This document shows, in pieces, positions 59,736-64,000 of a DNA stretch of 64,000 nucleotides. Each line of letters starts with the position of its first letter. Positions within the stretch are counted from its first letter, which is position 1. This DNA is from Psychromonas sp. L1A2. GTDB taxonomy: Bacteria > Pseudomonadota > Gammaproteobacteria > Enterobacterales > Psychromonadaceae. Made by a program: the position numbers and the translations under genes. A model generated the notes under the pieces. It was not told the origin of the DNA. It made no database searches and saw nothing but the letters and a program-made list of their open reading frames with translations. The stretch is taken from the NCBI RefSeq assembly GCF_009828855.1, contig NZ_WUAG01000002.1, positions 682,001-746,000 on the forward strand. Reading direction: 5' to 3'.

Positions 59736-60251
59736 ATGCAATACAATACTTCTGTTTTATGTGATATCTACGCAGATACAATTGACGTAGTAGAACCACT
59801 ATTAACTAACTTTGGTGGGCGAAACTCCTTTGCAGGGGAAGTAGTTACTGTTAAATGTTTTGAGTCGGTAGGATTGATTTATAAAGCATTAGAAGAGAAT
59901 GGTGCAGGTAAAGTATTGTTGATTGATGGCGGTGGTTCATTACGTCGTGCTTTAATTAATGCACATATCGCAGACTTAGCAGTAGAAAATTGCTGGGAAG
60001 GTATTGTAGTTAATGGCTGTGTACGTGAAGTAGACGCGCTAGAAGAACTCGATATTGGCATTCAAGCAATTACAGCAATTCCTGTCGGTGCTGATGATGA
60101 TGAAGTAGGTGAAATAAACGCAGCAGTTAATTTTGCAGGTGTTACCTTCTTACCTGAAGATTTTTTATACGCTGATAGTACTGGCATTATTATTTCCCCT
60201 GAGCCGCTAGTGCTTGATGAGGAAGATGCTGAAGAAGAAGAGGTTTTTTAA
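59736..60251 (+). CDS. rraA: Ribonuclease E activity regulator RraA
   Basis: 171 residues from ATG 59736 ([14 protein letters not shown], matching E. coli RraA); a GTG at 59724 is also in frame. Hallmarks are [51 protein letters not shown] and [17 protein letters not shown]. It inhibits RNase E in related bacteria. The C-terminal tail is very acidic ([10 protein letters not shown]). Confidence 0.95.
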   Translation: MQYNTSVLCDIYADTIDVVEPLLTNFGGRNSFAGEVVTVKCFESVGLIYKALEENGAGKVLLIDGGGSLRRALINAHIADLAVENCWEGIVVNGCVREVDALEELDIGIQAITAIPVGADDDEVGEINAAVNFAGVTFLPEDFLYADSTGIIISPEPLVLDEEDAEEEEVF

Positions 60252-60343
60252 AGCAAGCCTTTAGTAAACGCCAATTTATCTAAACTTGAAATTTAGCTGT
60301 AACTCGAGTTTAGTAAACTTTAGTTTGGCAAATGACAGAAACT

Positions 60344-60370
60344 AAAAAGCCCAATTAAATTGGGCTTTTT
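60344..60370 (+). terminator. Terminator of rraA
   Basis: AAAAAGCCCAATT with AATTGGGCTTTTT, a perfect hairpin with T-runs on both strands, between rraA and zapB (convergent). Confidence 0.93.
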
Positions 60371-60535
60371 GTTAACTAGCGATTTATTATTCAGTGCTTC
60401 ATTATTTAATTAAGTTTACTGGTCACTCAACCTTACCACTCAACTAAATATTTACTTATTACCCCAATAAACACCAGTTTTTCAATTAGCTATAAATAAG
60501 CGTAACGCTAAACAATAAATGCTAATCGCAAATAA

Positions 60536-60769
60536 TTACTCTGCGTTTTCTTCAGCTTGTTCGATTTTACCGACCAATGCACTTAAACGATCTTGCCATT
60601 GCTGATGCTCTTCGTTTAAACGATCGTTATCAGATTGTAACTGTTCAGTTTTACCTGATAAATTAGCTTTATCTTCTTTAAGCTCTTCAATTTCCATTTG
60701 CAACAGTGCAATAGTCTCTACAGCTTGGTTAATTTTGTTTTCTAATTTTTCTAATAGCTCAAATGTCAT
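60536..60769 (-). CDS. zapB: Cell division protein ZapB
   Basis: 77 residues, coiled coil along nearly its whole length (heptads from FELLEKLENKINQA onward). The block TIALLQMEIEELKEDKANL and the C-terminal WQDRLSALVGKIEQ match ZapB, which stabilises the FtsZ ring through ZapA. rraA lies on the other side of the terminator, as in other gammaproteobacteria. Confidence 0.92.
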   Translation of the reverse strand: MTFELLEKLENKINQAVETIALLQMEIEELKEDKANLSGKTEQLQSDNDRLNEEHQQWQDRLSALVGKIEQAEENAE

Positions 60770-60943
60770 TTGAAGACCCTTAATACAAAGTAAATGGTTA
60801 ACTGGAATGCAATGAGAATAAGCATTCCACGATGCTTATTCAACCTTTGTTTTAATTTTTATGAAAAAAAGATGTAAATCGTCTTTAAAGTCGCATTATG
60901 TTAGTCTGATTCCGATTAATTAAAATAATTTAAAAGGAAAAAT

Positions 60944-61165
60944 ATGTCTACACAACTACAAATAGGTAAGTACCAACATTACAAAGGTAGCTTTTATCAA
61001 GTCGAAGATATTGCCATTCATAGTGAAACAGAAGAAAAAATGGTGATTTATCGTCCTTTATACGGTGAAGGACTTTTATGGGTAAGACCGCTTGCTATGT
61101 TTTTGGAACAGGTAGAAATTGAAGGAAAAAGCCAACCTCGTTTTGCTTATGTTGACTTAGAATAA
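60944..61165 (+). CDS. DUF1653 domain protein
   Basis: 73 residues, matching the small DUF1653 family: IGKYQHYKGSFYQVEDIA, a following MVIYRPLYGEGLLWVRP and MFLEQVE. Function unknown. AAAAGGAAAAAT precedes the ATG. The palindrome CCCCCTAG / CTAGGGGG (61188-61216) follows and may end transcription. Confidence 0.88.
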   Translation: MSTQLQIGKYQHYKGSFYQVEDIAIHSETEEKMVIYRPLYGEGLLWVRPLAMFLEQVEIEGKSQPRFAYVDLE

Positions 61166-61258
61166 AAAATAATTTTTTAAATTATCTCCCCCTAGCATAT
61201 TAACTACTCTAGGGGGTTGTGATCTAAAGGGCTAAAAAGCGTTTTAGATCATAAAATT

Positions 61259-62038
61259 TCAAATGTTCTGTTCCATCGATAAAGATGGCATATCGCATGA
61301 TGGCCTGCCAACAATCTTAGCGGGAACACCTGCAACGGTAGTATGTGCAGGAACCGTTTCTAAAACAACACTGCCAGCCCCTATTTTTGCTCCAACACCA
61401 ATTTCAATATTACCCAATACTTTTGCACCTGCTCCAATCATCACACCTTGACGAATCTTTGGGTGACGATCGCCGCTATCTTTACCCGTTCCGCCTAAAG
61501 TAACGCCTTGTAATATTGAGACATTATCTTCAATCACCGCAGTTTCACCGACAACAACACCCGTTGCATGGTCAAACATTATACCTTTGCCGATAGTGGC
61601 AGCAGGATGAACATCGACGCCAAAAATAACTGAGCTACGGTTTTGTAAATACAATGCTAGCGCTAAACGATTTTTGTTCCATAACCAATGTGCGACACGG
61701 TGAATTTGAATGGCGTGAAAACCTTTCAAATATAAAAGTGGAATAGAATATTCTTCAACGGCAGGATCTCTGTCTTGCACGGCTAAAATATCTGCCATTG
61801 CACTTTCTATGATACTTGGATCGTCTGCAAATGCTTCATCAATCACTTCACGAACTAAAATACCAGGCATAGTGCGGCTATCTAAACGATTAGCTAATTG
61901 ATAACTTAATGCTGATGATAAATCTTTATGATTTAAAATAGTTGAATGGAAAAAACTGGCTAAAATTGGTTCACCTGCAGAACTAGCCCAAGCCTCTTCT
62001 CTAATTTTATCCCAGAGATCTTTTACCTTACATTCCAT
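61259..62038 (-). CDS. cysE: Serine O-acetyltransferase
   Basis: 259 residues, making O-acetylserine for cysteine synthesis. The N-terminal helical domain is followed by left-handed beta-helix hexapeptide repeats: VDVHPAATIGKGIMFDHATG (active-site Asp-His), VVVGETAVIEDNVSILQGVTLG and the GAGAKVLGNIEIGVGAKIGAGS repeats (split). The C-terminal tail reads PSLSMEQNI; this end in E. coli binds CysK. Confidence 0.95.
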   Translation of the reverse strand: MECKVKDLWDKIREEAWASSAGEPILASFFHSTILNHKDLSSALSYQLANRLDSRTMPGILVREVIDEAFADDPSIIESAMADILAVQDRDPAVEEYSIPLLYLKGFHAIQIHRVAHWLWNKNRLALALYLQNRSSVIFGVDVHPAATIGKGIMFDHATGVVVGETAVIEDNVSILQGVTLGGTGKDSGDRHPKIRQGVMIGAGAKVLGNIEIGVGAKIGAGSVVLETVPAHTTVAGVPAKIVGRPSCDMPSLSMEQNI

Positions 62039-62169
62039 TCTTTTATCCTTAACTATTAAATCTATATTCTATCGGCATTTTATTAAACGCTAGACTTCTA
62101 TCTCGTTAGCCGATTTATTTTTAGGTGCGATTGTTTATTTTTAGGTGCGATTATTTGTTTCAGATACTG

Positions 62170-63078
62170 TTATTTGTTTTTAATTTTTTTAGGTACGACT
62201 GAAATAGGATCTAAATGAATCAATATATCGGCTCCAGGAAATGCCGCCTCAAGAGCAAACTCTAATTCATCCGCTTTTTCATGTGCATCAAATAAACTTT
62301 GCTCATCATCTAGCTCTAAGTGTAATTGTATAAATTTAATATAACTTGAATAACGAGTTCTTAAGTCATGGACACCACGTACACCTTCAACTTTATAAGC
62401 AAGTTTAAGGATTAATTCTTGCTCTTCTTGTGGTAACTGTTTGTCCATTAAAGCGTCAATTGATTGAGTTCCAATCTCCCAAGCTCCGTGTAAAATATAA
62501 AGACTCACTGCAATTGCAAATACACCATCAGCCCAGTTCCAACCATACCCAGCTAACACAATAGCTAACAACACTGCGCCATTAAGAATAATGTCTGTTC
62601 GATAATGTAAAGCATCGGCTTTAATGGCCATACTATTCGTTTTAATCACCACATAACGTTGAAATAAAACTAATGCGATAGTGACAACTAACGAAAGCAG
62701 CATAACAGAAACACCTAAACTACTGGCGTGAATTTGATTGTTATTTACCACGGCAGAGATGCCATTGATCATTAGAAAAACAGATGAGCCAGAAATAAAG
62801 GCAGCTTGTGCCAATCCAGCTAAACTTTCCGCTTTACCATGCCCAAAGCGATGTTCTTTGTCTGCGGGTTGTAAGGCAATTTTTATTGCAAATAGATTAA
62901 TAATAGAGGTAGTGACATCCATTAATGAGTCAGTCAAAGCGGCGAGAATACTTGATGAACCAGTCATGATCCAAGCAATTAATTTAACAATAATTAATAA
63001 AGAGGCTGCAATAATGGCAGCTTGGCCAGCTCGTTTAACTAAATAAGCATATTCTTCGGGATGCGCTGATTGATTCAC
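62170..63078 (-). CDS. fieF: Cation diffusion facilitator, FieF-like metal efflux protein
   Basis: 302 residues with six membrane helices and a cytoplasmic C-terminal domain. Metal site DSLMD and HYRTD are intact, as is HRFGHGKAESL. It exports Fe(II)/Zn(II) with proton antiport in E. coli (YiiP). It is divergent from the cpxR-like gene, as cpxP-fieF is in enterics. Confidence 0.93.
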   Translation of the reverse strand: MNQSAHPEEYAYLVKRAGQAAIIAASLLIIVKLIAWIMTGSSSILAALTDSLMDVTTSIINLFAIKIALQPADKEHRFGHGKAESLAGLAQAAFISGSSVFLMINGISAVVNNNQIHASSLGVSVMLLSLVVTIALVLFQRYVVIKTNSMAIKADALHYRTDIILNGAVLLAIVLAGYGWNWADGVFAIAVSLYILHGAWEIGTQSIDALMDKQLPQEEQELILKLAYKVEGVRGVHDLRTRYSSYIKFIQLHLELDDEQSLFDAHEKADELEFALEAAFPGADILIHLDPISVVPKKIKNK

Positions 63079-63599
63079 AATGATATAGCTCTGAAAATTG
63101 TTGGACGATCATTATACCCGTTATCATTTCAGATACAAAACCAGTAAATATCAGTCAATTTTTATTTGAAAAATATTATTTAAATATGGATGAATTAGTC
63201 CATCACTTGCTTATCTACTTATCTACTTATCTACTTATTTACTTATTTACTTATTTATCGAAAGTTTAGACTTCAAAGCTCAAAGTATTTAATCGTAAAA
63301 ACCTATTCTCTTTATTTCGTAGATTCAAGTTTTCAATCGATTTAATACAAGCAAGTATATATACAGAATATTTATCCGACCAATCAATCAATTACTCACA
63401 ATATCTAAAACATAAGTACATACGATAACGAAAAATACCTCTTTATAGGGTATAATTGACAAATAAAGGCTACATTTAAGTTGAATAAGACGATATAGGC
63501 ATAGAAATAAAAGATTTAACATTGAAATAAAATAAATTTAAATAAAATGTTAAGTAAAAATTGCCATTTTTAACAGCCAATTTCACAAAGGCTTACACG
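63079..63599. other. Intergenic region between fieF and cpxR-like gene
   Basis: 521 bp without a supported gene; a cpxP gene is not found. A tandem 8-bp repeat (ACTTATCT/ACTTATTT, about 63205-63258) gives GTAAA-TAA-GTAAA on the minus strand, near to but not matching the CpxR box spacing of five. AT-rich elsewhere. Confidence 0.5.
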
Positions 63600-64000
63600 A
63601 TGAAAAATCTACTTTTAATTGATGATGATAAAGAATTAGTATCCTTATTGGCTGATTTTCTAACGTCAGCGGGATTTAATATAGAAGTTGCTTACGATGG
63701 TGAGCAGGGGTTATCTAAAATACTAAGTAAAAATTATAATCTGATCCTATTAGATATAATAATGCCTCGTATGAATGGGTTTGAAGTATTAAGGCTATTA
63801 CGGCAAAAAAATGACACGCCAGTGTTAATGCTGACCAATAAAAGTAATGAAAAAGATATACAACTTGCTTTAGAAATGGGCGCTGATGATTACATATCAA
63901 AACCTTTCAGTGAGCAAGAACTACTCAAACATATTCAAGCAGTATTACGTTATACAGAATATAAAACAGGTAATACTGACAATAAAGTAAGTCATATGGA
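63600..64000 (+). CDS. cpxR: Response regulator, CpxR-like (truncated by window end)
   Basis: 134 residues of an OmpR-family response regulator are visible. The receiver has Asp8-Asp9-Asp10, phospho-acceptor Asp52 (LLDIIMPRMNG), Thr in MLTN and Lys101 (YISKPFS). The C-terminal DNA-binding domain lies beyond the window. Divergence from fieF supports a CpxR identity (enteric order cpxR / cpxP-fieF), and the start MKNLLLIDDDKELVSLL resembles CpxR. The cognate kinase gene is expected just past the end. Confidence 0.78.
   Translation, partial: MKNLLLIDDDKELVSLLADFLTSAGFNIEVAYDGEQGLSKILSKNYNLILLDIIMPRMNGFEVLRLLRQKNDTPVLMLTNKSNEKDIQLALEMGADDYISKPFSEQELLKHIQAVLRYTEYKTGNTDNKVSHM

Overview
The window is about 64 kb of an AT-rich gammaproteobacterial chromosome. 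Gene content and order (kdtA-kdkA-heptosyltransferase, ubiE-ubiJ-ubiB-tatABCD-hemB, pilA-pilB-pilC, nhaD, cobT-cobS-cobC, srmB, pyrB-pyrI, rraA/zapB, cysE, fieF next to a cpxR-like gene) point to a marine, possibly cold-adapted relative of Psychromonas or Moritella. The genus is inferred from protein resemblance and composition only. No rRNA, tRNA, CRISPR array or prophage was seen. Both ends cut genes: kdtA at the left and a cpxR-like regulator at the right.

Layout. 1-5.9 kb: LPS inner-core genes, a nucleotide-sugar epimerase and pgi. 6.5-13.4 kb: ubiquinone biosynthesis (ubiE, ubiJ, ubiB), the Tat translocase, tatD and a Mg-type hemB. 13.5-21.8 kb: a minus-strand amide-utilisation operon. 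It encodes a UrtA/FmdD-like binding protein, a UrtB permease, a fused UrtC-UrtD permease-ATPase, a UrtE ATPase, a 53-residue AtzG/GatC-like peptide, an amidase-signature hydrolase, and AmiC/AmiR-type sensor and antiterminator. A strong hairpin followed by a T-run lies between the likely promoter region and the first gene, with a competing small hairpin, so AmiR-type antitermination probably controls the operon. 22.6-32.5 kb: accessory genes, including two copies of a NYN-domain gene, two copies of tag (the second killed by a nonsense codon), an AraC regulator beside a TRAP transporter with a Tat-type binding protein, and an SDR/LysR pair.

32.5-42.7 kb is rich in repeats. Downstream of rhlE, its 3' end and terminator are present three times. 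chrA is flanked by arrays of an 84-bp repeat mixed with inverted, longer, hairpin-forming forms. A 381-residue protein of unknown function with a Cys/His cluster follows. A third 84-bp array lies at 56 kb. Three 161-bp MITE-like elements (23.0, 24.7 and 42.5 kb) have imperfect terminal inverted repeats, and one sits inside another dispersed repeat.

42.9-64 kb is mostly conserved housekeeping: type IV pilus assembly, NhaD, late cobalamin assembly, SrmB, a lipoprotein, PBP4 (dacB), pyrBI, rraA, zapB, cysE, fieF and the cpxR-like gene. The most promising material for further work is the amide operon with its leader and missed small gene, followed by the repeat systems.
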